Origin: Guadua angustifolia
Taxonomy: Eukaryota > Streptophyta > Magnoliopsida > Poales > Poaceae
Assembly: GCA_036346375.1 (NCBI GenBank)
Contig: CM070510.1
Coordinates: 65,692,376-65,756,375, forward strand
Length of the DNA stretch: 64,000 bases
Direction: 5' to 3'
Shown here: one piece after another, positions 35,270-47,103 of the stretch
How the letters are laid out: each line of letters starts with the position of its first letter
How positions within the stretch are numbered: position 1 is the stretch's first letter
The notes under the pieces: generated by a model
The model's input: the letters and a program-made list of their open reading frames with translations, nothing else
Told to the model about the DNA's origin: nothing
Database searches by the model: none
Position numbers and translations under genes: made by a program

Positions 35270-35400
35270 AGAAACCATAGAAACTTTTGTAATCGGAGAA
35301 ATAGATGTTTGATCTTTTAGCACAATTTGTTTTATTGCTTGACCTTTATGTTTCGTTAGCAATTTTGTTTGTCAATAACAGCGCACGGGCATTGAACTAG
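35270..35400 (+). mobile_element. Helitron 3' end (plus orientation)
   Basis: The sequence ends GCGCACGGGCATTGAACTAG at 35400 and the next base is T, as expected for Helitron insertion between A and T after CTAG. The left half of the usual GC hairpin before the terminus is missing. The preceding 120 bp are repeated in reverse at 50614-50760. Confidence 0.8.
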
Positions 35401-35619
35401 TATAGTCTGATTAGAGTAGCACCTCGAGGTATTTTCTATATTAAATAACGCTTATTAGCCTTATCCAAATTCATTTAGAGATCATTTCCTAGTTACAGTG
35501 ATCTACAATATTTTTATAAAATCTAGCACAAAATCTAGTATTTACCATAATTGTTCTAAAATTTTTAGAGTTCTCTTGCCATTTTTAATAAAACTATTTC
35601 TATTTCTAGATTTCTCATA

Positions 35620-35910
35620 TTAATTAAAACGGCAAAAATCCAATGAACAGAACTGGGTTGGCCCGCTAACTCTCAGGCCAAGCCAAGCTACACTAAAGGC
35701 GTATTTTCGACCGGTTGGGGATGTAGGTGAGGATTTCAACCGGTTAGCGACGGGCGGTGAACACTTATCGCCGCTCCGCTTAACAAACTTGGCCCACTCA
35801 ACCACGTATCTACGGTAATCCTGGTCGTCGTCGTCCACGGGCACCAAGATAGTAGGGACGGGCTTAGGAGGAGAATCGAAGTCGCCGGACTCCGACATCG
35901 ACATCGACAT
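35620..35910 (-). pseudogene. Unrecognised 5' exon with AAACCCTAG leader
   Basis: On the minus strand a leader with AAACCCTAGC precedes an ATG at 35910 and an open frame beginning with alternating Met-Ser (MSMSMSESGDF), then PPKPVPTILVPVDDDDQDY and YVVEWAKFVKRSGDK. The frame then runs into AT-rich sequence without a clear domain. Leader and composition look like a genuine gene start, perhaps a captured or truncated fragment. I do not recognise the protein. Confidence 0.4.
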
Positions 35911-35959
35911 CGCGGCGGCGCCGAGCTAGGGTTTCCGTCGTGATGGGTAGAAGCAGAAA

Positions 35960-38900
35960 GGGGAAAAACACTGGACTTAGTTCATTTGCTATCTCTCCGT
36001 TCTCTCTCCTGATGATGGTCCTTTTAAGTCCCCTTACCAGTGACCACTTTGGGTCCCTCCGATCATAACAAAGAAGCGAAGAAGCAACCGCCTGGCGTGT
36101 TTAAAAACTAGATTGATGAGATATGGCTGAGAGAAGTGAGGACTGGACGGATGGGCCATGTAGCACAGACACTCAATTTTCTTATTTTTATAAAAAAACC
36201 ACGTGTAGCCTGAGGTTAGGTTCCATAAAATGGTAGTCCGAGGTCACCAATGCGATCATAATTCACACTTTTGAAAGATTAGCTGATATTTTGGAATCTT
36301 TTAGAATCAGCTGGAGACGGAGTTAATATGGAAAGAATCGGCTAGATAGGGCGATACGATTGCGTGAGTCACGGATAGAGCCTGAATCTCCTTTGGGTGC
36401 TAGGACTGACTTGTGGGCCTCACTCTCCTCCTTACATGTGGGTCCCATCCTCCAATCTCTCTCTCCCTCTCTTTCCCTCTCTCCCCCCCTCTCACTCCCA
36501 AGCTCTGCCTTTGCCATGGCAGAGGGTTGCCTCGCGCCCAGCAGTGCATGGTCTTGTCGCCATCATCGTCGCCCATCATGTCGCCATCCAGTTGCGTCCT
36601 TTGCATCTGTCAGTGTGGACATAGAGGTGCCGGTGTGTCTCGAGCCCTACGATGGTGAGCACCGCTCTCTCCGATTTAACCTGCTTTCGGGCTCGCTCGA
36701 CCCCCTCCGCCATTGTGGTGCCCGTCACCTCGATTCACTTCTTGCGCCGCATTGCAAGTCAGTAACCTCGTCGGTGAACCCACGAGCTTCATACTCTGTC
36801 TAGAGCTTACACAGGCCCAATACCTCGCGCGCGACCTCATGCCCCTGGGTTTGGCGACCAAGATCATGCCATGACCATAATATGATAAGTAGCGGAACCT
36901 CATCCGTCTCACCGCGCCTTGGCCAAGCCGCCTCCTCATAGTGTGCATGATGAGCCTCCTCGCCCCTTCCTCATGCTCTCCGTAAGTAGAATTCTTTGCC
37001 CTCTGGTAGATCGCCGCATAGCCGCCCTCCCAATCTTAGCTTTATGCAAATCACGCCGCGCGTTGCTTGTTCTTGAGGCCAAGTCGGTAGGGAGCGTCCT
37101 AGGTCTCTCCGTGAGGAACCCGTAGAGCCTAAGAACACCCCAAATGGAGCCTTATAGCATTGGCAATACGTCGTTGAAGGGCTGAACTCGGTCGAGTAGT
37201 CGAGGAACTTCGTCATGGTTCGCGCCCTGCGCGATTATGTCACTGACCAGTGGACCCCACCAATCGACCATGGCCCACTGTCAGTTAAGTGGAGATGGAA
37301 TCGTCGTCTCACGTAAAAGCGCGTTCGGTAAGTAAGCCGGTCGCGCGTGTCACTGATACGTGGGGCTCATTTGTCGGCCAGCGTGCCGTGCGTCTCTGAT
37401 CTTGAAGCCCATTCTGTATTGTTGGGCCACCTGATGGTTAGGCGACCCATTTCTGTTCCATGGGATTATCGTCCGATTTCAAATATAATAAATCCAAAAA
37501 TGGTTTTCGATTTTGTTAAAAATAGTAAATGGCATCCAAAAATTAGAGAAAAATTCTAGAAAATACTAGATTCCACGCTGAACCCTGGAAAAAATTATTC
37601 ATGAACAGTAGCTAGTAATTTTCCCTGTAAAATTATTAGTCGCCCAAATAGGCTATTTTAGTTGATTTTTATATTTCCCTTAGGATGTTTTTAATACTAT
37701 AAATACTTCTGACTTAGGAAAAGTTCTAGAAAAATTGTGATACATAGTACAGGACCTGTAGTATTTAAGAAAAATATAAAATGACATGACCCTTTAGAAT
37801 AACTTGTATAGATAATTTATTAGGTCTAATGCATAGTTAAAAGCCTAGAAAATTAGGTAAACTTTATAGGAAAAATGTGGTAAACTAAAATAACCGTGAT
37901 TTGGGCTTGTAACACTCAAGGCTTGCCAACTTGTTACAAAACACGTATCATTATTATAAGCTAATCCGTTTGGCCCGCTAGATCCATTTGGCCCAGTTAA
38001 TCCCGTGAGCGAACAATCCAGAGAATCCCTACCCTCTCGTCCAGACTGCAGCGGGCAGATAGCTACTCGGCTACTCTTGCAACACTACTAGTGCTCGCGC
38101 CGCCGGGTGCTCCGACCGCCGCCTCCTTCCCTGCGTGTTGCTCCGGCCATCGTCTCCTCGAACACTGCATCCTCCACACACGCTGCTGCTCCTCCCAACG
38201 TGCTATCCTCCTCCACTGTCAGGAAGTGGGAGTTGAATAGATACAATCTGATCTTCTTCTTCCCCCGAAACCCTTTTCTTCTCTGCTTTTCACTTTTTTC
38301 GCTTGGTGCCAAATCTCACGTCTGGAGCAATCTAGGCCAAGGGATATTACAATTCCTCTCTTCGCTGTTCTTTCTTCTTCCCCACTCTTCCTCCTTTTCT
38401 CTGGTTAGCCGTCGATCTCACGCCTCACAGCTCTGCTGGTGGCCAAGGGACATATCATCTTCCTCGGCGTTCTGTACGGCGGTGAAGATTCGGAGGCGGC
38501 GTTGGCCTCTTCGCCCTCTGTGGAGCGCATCTCGTCCTCCAAGGCGATCCTCAGTGGTAGAGCTAGGAAGAATGCCGTGCTGACTTACCCCTGCCGCCGT
38601 CCTTACTCCTCCTCAGGTCCCTTCCCGAGCCGCCACCACCGTCCCGAGCTATCGTCTTCTTCCCTTACATCAATGGTACGGCCTCACTCCCTCTTCAAAT
38701 TTAATTGCTCTGTGCTGTCCTAGAAAAGATTCGACTGTTGTGTGGGACTGTTCTAAAATATTTTTGCATAATATTACTTCTACATATTTTTGGGCTGCAT
38801 ACTAGCTGGTTGATGTATTGATTATTGCTACAAATGACAATTGCAATTCATGATAAGAATATGAGAATGTTTGATTTCTTTTGGCAGGTGGGTCAGGTTA

Positions 38901-39310
38901 TTGGTTGATCGGTTACAGGCCTCAAAAGAAAAGTTCATTGATGCTAGTAGTGTTATTGGTTCATGTGATTGTAGGAAAATAAATCTTTCTTGATCTGTTC
39001 TGTTCTGTGCTAAATTCTTTCTTAATCTGTTCTGTAACAAATTGTATGTTTGGTATGCTTCTGTGATTATCTTCTGCGGTGCCTCTTTTTAATTCTATGC
39101 TTATCGACTCGCAATTCTGCATTTTAACTAATGCAAGCATCCTAACACCATCTCCTTTGCATCCATAACCCAGTAAACGAGTCGAAGATGGGAAGGTATA
39201 TCCACTGGTTTGGGTCATTTTCAATTTGAATTAATAATGACTTGTGTTTTTTTTTGTTGAGAAATATATGTTGTGGGTCTAATAGAGCAGCTTAATTAGC
39301 AATGCAACTG
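35960..39310. other. Unassigned DNA, probably LTR-retrotransposon derived in part
   Basis: 36360-37480 has GTGGGTCCCA/TGGACCCCAC and GTCAGTTAAGTGG words common in grass gypsy LTRs. 37480-37900 has repeated TTCTAGAAAA and CATGAACAGTAG words. I found no bounded LTR. 38090-38680 is GC-rich and exon-like, ending in a plausible donor (CAATG|GTACGG), but no domain is visible; it could be a 5' exon of the WD40-type pseudogene downstream. Confidence 0.4.
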
Positions 39311-39311
39311 T

Positions 39312-39689
39312 TATTTCTTTGGGTAAATTGCATACATGCCATTATAATGTTGCGTTATCTCAGAAATGCCACCATAAAGTGTCTAATTGCCTAGATGCCA
39401 TTACAAAATGGAGATTCTCTCATCCATGCCATTACGAGAGCTGCCACACATTTTTGGACATATTTGCCCTCACCTTCTTCCTTTTATCTCATCTCCTCCT
39501 CTTCTCCTTCGGTGAGTCTCCGCCCCATTGCCCCAAGCCGGTGCCTCCTCGCTGCCCCCCTCTCTCTCCACCATGCCACCCCACTCTCTCCTCCCCATTT
39601 TGTAATGGCAATTAGGTACTTTGCAGTGGCATTTCTTAGATAACATAACTTTATAATAATGGCATGTATATAATTTACCCTATTTCTTT
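39312..39689. mobile_element. Mutator-like MITE (360 bp) with 9-bp duplication
   Basis: The element 39321-39680 is flanked by an exact 9-bp duplication TATTTCTTT (39312-39320 and 39681-39689). Its terminal inverted repeats begin GGGTAAATTGCATACATGCC and, on the other strand, GGGTAAATTATATACATGCC. Similarity continues inward for roughly 70 bp or more (ATGCCATTA words). The nine-base duplication is diagnostic of the Mutator superfamily. No coding capacity. Confidence 0.92.
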
Positions 39690-40855
39690 AGATTCTTTTT
39701 TGATATTAGTCTAGAAAAGAATATTTTTGGATTTCTGCTTTCAGAACACCCAAGTCATTTTTGATTCAGCTGTCTTGTCTTGTCCGTTGCTCTCTGCTTG
39801 GCCCATTTTTTCTATAATCAAAATGCTAATGTGTGGTTCTCTTCAGCTTATCTTATTTACTTATCTCCTTGATTGCTTATAAGCTGAATATAAGATAAGA
39901 AGATAAGCTAAAGAGAAGGTACCTCTTTTGTTGTTGCATGAACTGTGAAATGTTGGATTATGAATTTGCTTGATGCTGCATAAAATAGTGAATTAGTGAT
40001 GATAATATCTAGATGCACAACATGTGATTGGTTGCTTTTCCCCCCTTTTTACTAGGAGAAAGGCAAAGCTTTGGACACTGACAATCCTATGGTATTAAGT
40101 AATTCAACTTCCATTATAATCAAAGAGGAGGAAGGACTACCTACATCTACTGTAACAGATGTCGATTGGAATGTACGACCATGAGATTGTGTTGGTAGTT
40201 GTGCAAAATCTATCATCGCCTGCATCTCCACCATCGGGACCAAAATTTATAAATTGATTGAGAAAACGAGATCTTGGAAACTCATGGTCTGTAGCACTAG
40301 CATAAGTTACGTTTATTTCAACTGTTTTCGTTGATTGAATTCTTTTTATTGTGGCTTGTGAGTGCAGGCTGAGACAAAGTCTCACATAGGGGGCTCAACT
40401 CGTCAGTGGTGCCCATCAAACGACAGGATATTAGCAGTTGGATGCAAGAGAAGTGGGGAGTGCTCACCAGGAAGTCTATCATTATTAATTTACAAGCCAT
40501 CTTCTAGGGACTTCAAACACAAGGAGGTAATTAAATCTTAGAATTCAGCTCTAGTGATTAGCAATAAACACACTGATGCTAGTGATGCATGTAATATTCA
40601 AAAACAGATTTCATATTCATATATTTTCTTCAGTAGATGTATGGCAGAACTTCCAACCTAGTTCCTTTTAATCTTATCATTGTGCAAAGCATACATTGTT
40701 GCTTTTTCAAACTGTGAATGCACTGTGCAAGGAAGCTGCCATTACACTTTCTGTACAAATTTACATTTAAACACATGTTTAAACTAGTAACTTGTAAACA
40801 TGCACAAAGGAATCTCATGTTGTACAATGAATATAGACTAGCCAATATTATTCAC
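39585..40855 (+). repeat. Left arm of the 5.5-kb inverted repeat
   Basis: This arm starts inside the Mutator-like MITE (CTCTCCTCCCCATTTTGTAAT) and runs through WD40-pseudogene exons to about 40855. Its reverse complement is at about 43805-45058. Landmarks found in both: the AGATAAGCTAAAGAGAAGG block, CTTCAAACACAAGGAGGTAA, and GCCATTACACTTTCT. Divergence rises toward the inner end. Confidence 0.88.
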
Positions 40856-42191
40856 GGAGAGAGAGAGAGGGAGGAAGGGGGAGGGGGAGGTGGGGAGAGA
40901 GAGAAATAACCAATTGAGTACAGTCATCACTTCTATTCATACTGAAACATCTTATTGTACTTTTGCTGGCCTAAAGATTGAAACAGGTATCAGTGTCTCC
41001 TCATTATGCTGGGCATATTTAGGAGATCACGTCGTTGTAGCTTTGCATTTCCCTCCATTGATCAATATTTACATAATGGGAGCACACAGAAAAATGGATA
41101 AGCTGAAGACATTTATGAACCCACACGGGGACCTTGCTTCTAACATCACTGTGAAATTTCATCCCAATAAAATATTCTTTGCCTAATGTGATCCAAAATC
41201 TGATAAAATTAAGGTAATTTAATAAATCTTTTCTCGTTTCTTTGTAATGTTACAGTGATAATTGATGATAATTACATTTTTTATATTTCTAGATTTGGAT
41301 GGGTGAACAAGTTCAGCTAAACTCTGGAGATTGCGCCATAAAGTGGGGGGATGCTGCAATTGAAATGTGAGTGTTAAAACAGCTATTCATATTTATTTTT
41401 CTCAAAATATCTCAGTGGAGGAAAATTTCATAGTTAATGTAAGTTAGCTATTCATTACACACATACAGAGTTTGGCTATGGTCTCTCTCTCGGGAATTGA
41501 ACCAGCATTCTAATTGAATTTGAAAAGGGTTAAAAGTTCACTCACATGACTTCATCGTTATGCAATGATTGTTACAAATTGTTTTTATCCTTTACTGCCA
41601 TTAGATTCATTTCCTAGGATTGGCTCTACTTAGCCTCTTGTATAATTTTTGCAGAGAGCACGTTCCAGGAGTATGTGGATTATCATTCAACAAATCAGAC
41701 ACCATCTTAGCTGCAATTGGGTTAGTAATTATACAAATAAACATGAGTTGTTAAAAATAAATAATTTAAGAAACTAATAAATGTTATTTTATAAAAACAG
41801 GAAAGAGGATACTATCAGAATTTGGGAATTCAATCCACCTGAGTAAGCTAAACTTATGTATTTCAATAGACATACTTTTGTAAATATAAGCACTGAAAAC
41901 TAATATTTTCTATCTTGGATTGCAGGATACAGCCACTGGTAGAAAGGAAATGTGATCATTTGTCAATCAAAAGAAGAAGAAGAAAAAAGGACATTCAAGT
42001 GTCCTGTCGATTGATGCATCTAGGTTAGTAGTGGCTGAAAGATAATAAATTAATTAAAATTTATTATGAAGTTAGTGTGTATTTTTTTTTGTTAAAACTA
42101 ATGAAAAATGAATACTCTTGAATTTTGTAGAAGAAATGATTTAATTGCAACGGGTGGCAGCTCCGACACCCTTCTTATATATGCTAGGAGG
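40056..42191 (+). pseudogene. WD40-repeat protein pseudogene
   Basis: Exon-like blocks with GT-AG borders: 40056-40172, 40368-40526, 40987-41213, 41293-41366, 41655-41720, 41801-41842, 41926-42023, 42131-42191. Repeat-type sequence is visible as VTDVDWN, RQWCPSNDRILAVG, SNITVKFHPNK, HVPGVCGLSFNKSDTILAAI, then EDTIRIWEFNPPE, GHSSVLSIDASR and NDLIATGGSSDTLLIY. It is broken by TAA at 41184-41186 inside the third block and by a frameshift in the A/G run near 41985. WD40 propellers are protein-interaction scaffolds. I cannot assign this to a named family, although a weak resemblance to TOPLESS-type blades was noted. Coding similarity ends at 42191 with no further exon. Confidence 0.7.
40858..40906. 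repeat. GA-rich purine tract
   Basis: A (GA)n run with GGGGGAGGGGGAGGTGGGG, capable in principle of forming a G-quadruplex. It lies at the inner end of the left inverted-repeat arm. Confidence 0.85.
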
Positions 42192-42304
42192 GTATAGTTC
42201 TTTAATTTTATGTTATGTTTGTTGAATAAACCAAAAATTATATATGTGGTATTATTTTTGAAGTCTTATGTTATAATTAAAAAATAAAATATAGCTTGTA
42301 CATA

Positions 42305-42690
42305 ATGTGTGTGTGAGGTAATTTTAGAGGCCTCTATTACGTGGGCTTTCCTGCCTTATTTGGGCTTTCTCATGTACTCTATTGGCCTCTAGATTAATAC
42401 TACTATTCATAACATGGTATCAAAGGAATTGCTGTACTGAACACAAGCTTTGCACCCAAAAAGCCGCTGTCTGATTCCCAATTTTGCATCAGCGAATCAC
42501 GAATATAATCTTTATAGTCAAGGTCATAGTAAATAGGAGGGGTGTTGGTTTAATATTATATTGGAGTCCATGTGTACTTAGGGATAGTACTAGAGCCTAG
42601 GCCCCTAGACATATCTGGGCTTGCAAATGTAATCTACATATTTTGTCTATTGGCATATATTATTACAACTCCTATTCATTGCAATATGAT
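42305..42690 (+). mobile_element. Possible TRIM-like small LTR element
   Basis: A segment ending TACTATTCATAACA (about 42413) is followed by TGGTATCAAAG, a good initiator-tRNA-Met primer site. About 130 bp later a purine tract GGAGGGG precedes TGTTGG. The sequence after that shares phrases with the first segment (ATCTGGGCTT, TCTATTGGC, CTATTCAT). This is the layout of a terminal-repeat retrotransposon in miniature, but the repeats are diverged and the ends uncertain. Confidence 0.4.
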
Positions 42691-42954
42691 TTGTGTCCAG
42701 GATAGGAGATGTGAATGGGAAATTGAACACAAACGTTACAGCCATGTAAATTTTAGACAAGTCACATGTACCAAAATAAATCCGAAGATAAGAAATTTCT
42801 GCAAATTGGAGGTTCCTTCCAGATAATTATGTCAACTCACAGAAAAAAGTAGGCAGATTACTCTCTACAGAATAATATGCTACGTATCTGTATGTTGTAA
42901 AGTGATGTATTCTCCCGTTTTACCTTCGTTTCCTTTTCCCTTCTCCATTAAATT

Positions 42955-43440
42955 TGCTTCTCTGTGTTTGTTTATTTCAGCGAAATACATGTTTCTACCT
43001 TGCAGTCGGAGGGAATACAGGGCTCATCAACTTCTTTGCATATCATAATAAAGACGACAAGGGTGTTTTATCTCTGAAGGAACGTGATTATGTAAAAGAG
43101 CATCAGCATTATCAACATAAACACAGAAAGCAAAAGGCTGCGAGATGTTGCGATAGAAGTCTAAGCCACGAGGAAAATGACGGCTCAGAAAGACACACTA
43201 CCTTAGACTACGTCGCATCTCAGCTTGTATGGATTGGACACTTTAATGCTTGTTGAATCGAGGCTTTACATCAAAACTGCTTGCAAGGAGGTAGCTGAGA
43301 TGATGACAGTCATCTTCAAGTTATGAAGACTCACACGGATATGATGGAGGATCACCGAACCACTTTGAAACGTCAAGTTGCAGAGTCAGAAAAAATCAAT
43401 AGTGAATTAAAGAAACTCATTTGCGATCTGGTAGAAATCG
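42955..43440 (+). pseudogene. Third copy of the coiled-coil exon
   Basis: It begins with the same acceptor (TTTATTTCAG) and exon start as the copies at 29.2-30.2 kb (VGGNTGLINFFAYHNKDDKG). It keeps the KEHQHYQHKHRKQK segment and decays after about 43190 with small insertions and a stop. It lies in the spacer of the large inverted repeat. Confidence 0.85.
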
Positions 43441-43594
43441 ACGAACTAATGATTTTACTTTCCACGGCGATAGGCGCGGTACCATAATTCGCTATTGATT
43501 TTCTCGACTTTGCAACTTAACGTTTAAAAGTGGTTCGGTGATCCTCCGTCATATCGCGTGAGTCTTCATAATTTGAAGATAGTATTCATCATCT
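43288..43594. repeat. Small foldback within the third coiled-coil copy
   Basis: The segment 43288-43410 is followed by its diverged reverse complement at about 43482-43594. Marker phrases are GAGGATCACCGAACCACTTT in the first and AAGTGGTTCGGTGATCCTCC in the second. The fold repeats, at smaller scale, the arrangement of the 28.9-30.5 kb palindrome. Confidence 0.85.
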
Positions 43595-43804
43595 CGCTCA
43601 AAAAGAAAAGCATGTGTTACAAATCGATTACAACATAGCGAACAGTAGTGATAATACAAGATGAGAAGAGCATAGCGGCATGAATGCCCCGAGGCAGGAC
43701 TATGCGTTGTAGGTAATTGGATGTGCAGGACTGGGCTGACATTATGGACTAAAGATGGTTATGAATGCATTTTGATATTGCCATCAGTATGGCCTTGATC
43801 AAAT

Positions 43805-45058
43805 TTCCCTCATGTGGATAATGGCTAGTCTATAATCATTGTACTGAATTAGTTTTCCTTTGTAAATGAATAATATTTACTAGTATAAACATATCATTGT
43901 AATGTAAATTTATGCAAGAAAGTGTAATGGCAGCTTGTTTACTAGCAGTGCACTCCGCTTTAAACATATTAAATGTAATGCTTTGCATGCGATGATAAGA
44001 TTAAAAGGAACTACGTTGGAAGCTCGCCATCCATGCCTGAAGAAAATATATGAATATGAAATCTATTTTTGAATATTACATGCATCACTAGCATCAGTGT
44101 GTTTATTGCTAATCACTAGAGCTGAATTCTAAGATTTAATTACCTCCTTGTGTTTGAAGTCCCTAGAAGATGGCTTGTAAATTAATAATGATAGACTTCC
44201 TGGTGAGCACTCCCCTTCTCATCCATCTGCTAATATCACACATCTCATTTGATGGGCACCAGCAGCGAGTTGAGCCCTTATGTGAACTTTATCTCAGCAC
44301 ACTCTAAGCCACAATAGAAAATTCAACCAGCAGCAGTTGAAATAAACGTAATTTATGCTAGTGCTACAGACCATGAGTTTCCAAGATCTCGTTTCCTCAA
44401 TCAATTTATAAATTTTGGTCCCGATGGTGGAGACAGACGATGATAGATTTTGCACAACTACCAACAAATCACTGGTAAGTACATTCCAATGGACATCTGT
44501 TACGATGAATATGGTGAGTCCTTCCTCATCTTTGATTATAATGGAATTTGAATTACTGAATACCATACGATTAGGATTAATCAGCTTTGCCTTTCTCCTA
44601 GTAAAAAAGGGAAAAAGCAACCAATCACATGTTGTGCATCTAGATATTATCATCACTAATTCACTATTTCATGCAGCATCAAGCAAATTCATAATCCAAC
44701 ATTTCGCAGTTCATGCAACAACAAAAGAGGTACCTTCTCTTTAGCTTATCTTCTTATCTTATATTCAGCTTATAAGCAAACAAGGAGATAAGTAAATAAG
44801 ATAAGCTGAAGAGAACCACACATTAGCATTTTGATTATAGAAAAAATGGGCCAAGCAGAGAGCAACGAACAAGACAAATCAAATATGATTTGGGTGTTCT
44901 GAAAGCACAAATCCAAAAATATTCTTTTCTAGACTAATATCAAAAAAGAATCTAAAGAAATAGGGTAAATTATATACATGCCATTATTATAAAGTTATGT
45001 TATCTATGAAATGCCACTGCAAAGTACCTAATTGCCATTACAAAATGGGGAGGAGAGG
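43805..45058 (-). repeat. Right arm of the 5.5-kb inverted repeat
   Basis: This is the reverse complement of 39585-40855. It includes the right terminal repeat of the Mutator-like MITE (44963-45058). On the minus strand it also contains degenerate copies of two WD40-pseudogene exons (about 44146-44310 and 44440-44640; STIGTKIYKLIEETRSWKL). Beyond 45058 similarity stops in the middle of the MITE. Confidence 0.88.
44146..44640 (-). pseudogene. Inverted duplicate of WD40-pseudogene exons
   Basis: Minus-strand sequence matches the left-arm blocks 40056-40172 and 40368-40526 plus the intervening segment (SNSNSIIIKDEEGL, VTDVHWN, TIGTKIYKLIEETRSW). Indels break the frames. It has no further exons, so it is an exon-bearing duplication rather than a second gene. 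Confidence 0.75.
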
Positions 45059-47100
45059 AATTGGCATGGATGAGATGATTCGTACACTCATAGCGCGTGT
45101 ATCAATACTTATCTGTATGCCATCTCATTCAATTCGCCTTAGTGCAATGAATCAGCACCGAAAGGACCTCTTGGTTCTCATGTTTCCTCTTATTATCAGT
45201 TCCATCAGTTTGACTTTTAGTGATTTTCTTTTTAGAATTGGAGGAACCATGTTACGGATGGACCCGATAGTTTGTACTGTGACGTTGTTGTTAGGCTGCA
45301 TCCTACACTAATCAATACTAGGTAGAGTTCTTTGCTATGTTATGCAGAAGCGAAATACATTCAGAAGTTGGACACAATTTTCTAGAATTATGAGGTTTTT
45401 TTTTGCAAAAGGCCATGATCGGGTTTAGATGCAATTTTCTAGAGCAAGTGAGGTCTTTCTTCTGAAAAGGCTCGGTCGAGACTTAAATGCTAATTTCTTG
45501 AAACGACAAGTTTTTTGGCAAAAGCGGAGTGGGAGGGCAACGCAATTTCTGAATTCTGAGGCCTTTTCTACAAGTGTTGGCCTAGGATCTTTGAGCAAAC
45601 TTTTCAAAATCAAGTGGCCTTTTTGCACAAAAAAATCTGAGATTTTCCACAAAATATCCTCATTAGCTCGTGAGGGCTCCGGACTCGCCCATCTATCAAA
45701 AAGAACAAGGGTGTGATTCATTTGGTTCAAAATGGAATGGAGCTCATATAAGAAAACTATTAGATTATTTGCGGTCAAAAGGATTGTCACCATTGCTTAT
45801 AGAAGCCACCAGAGGCACCTATAATGTCGAAATATACTGGTGAGAATATCACATAATTTAATCAACAATATATTACAGGATATTAGATGATAATTGACAA
45901 TACATAATAGACCATGTAGGATATTAGCCAGAAAGCTGTTGAAGCCTATCATATATATTCTATGTAAAGAAAAAGAACTAATAATTCCTAGGCATAAAAT
46001 AGAATCCTACTCCGTATTTGCACATCCTGTGAACCATGGTCTATGGGTAAATGCGTTATCTTTAGCTGTCCTTCCAGTAATGTCTAGAGAGTAAAAGGGA
46101 CGAGAAAGCCCAATGTTGTTCCTAAATGTACATGTTGCTCCCAAATTGTAGTAAGAATAGCAATCTAGGAGAGAATTTTTTTCTTCAATTGAACTAATTA
46201 GCCAATCTGTTCATTAACTGTTGATGGACTAAAACATACAGGTAAATACTATGCACCAAATATAATAAAACAATACAAATGCATACATCTATATATCAAA
46301 GAAATGCAAGATACTCCGATCAATTACCTAGTAAAGCTGTAATAACACCAAGGGAGGGATAAGAGGAGCAGCAAGTAGAGAGCTCAAAAAGCAACATTCA
46401 TCTCATCATTTGGAAGCCTGGAAGCGAAAGCGAAAAAGAGCATGGAAAAATTAGAATTTGTCTCCAAGAAACAATGCACAGGTGGCGGGGATTACGAGGA
46501 AGAAAGCATTCCTTTAATAAGCGAGAACAAAAACCTACAACACCCAAAGGAATGTAGCGCAAATGATGACATGTCAATATGGTAATCGACAATACATAGA
46601 CTATACACGATATTAGCTAGCAAGTTGTTCAAGGCAATCAAGGATGCATAACACAAGACACATTGTTGAAGCTCTCAAATTATATCTCACTGATTTTTTA
46701 TTAAACCAAAGCATTGTAGACAACTCTACATAATATTCAACTGGGCATGTGTTGTGGTCGTCTACTGTAAAATAATAAAATTTTGGTAGATATGAGACAG
46801 CCCAAAAGAACTAAAGTAGCACTGGCAATTTAGTCCTTGAAGTGAACGTGGGTCCCCTGCTCAACAATATTAAGCACAATCCTTTATCATAGACCGCGGA
46901 GAAGAGTTCAACACATGAGCTATTTATTATCTACAATATAAGTATACATCTAAAAAATTGGAGGGATCATGAAAAAATGTATAGTACAACAAAGCACATG
47001 GGATTGGCACAGTGAACTTCTTCCATCCAGGAAAAGAGAACAAAATTTGTGCTAAAATTCCTTGATACACAAATAGATATGCAATGCATGAGATAGGGCC
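45059..47100. other. Intergenic, repeat-like, no gene recognised
   Basis: 45360-45700 repeats the phrase CAATTTTCTAGA and similar words and gives open frames on both strands without a domain. Two related stretches, 45886-45925 and 46570-46612, share GACAATACATA and GATATTAGC phrases. No target duplications found. Confidence 0.4.
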
Positions 47101-47103
47101 CAT

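Noticed and set aside
45425..45793. 122-codon minus-strand and 95-codon plus-strand open frames
   Set aside because: Overlapping frames on both strands of a repeat-like segment, no domain, no splice or promoter support.
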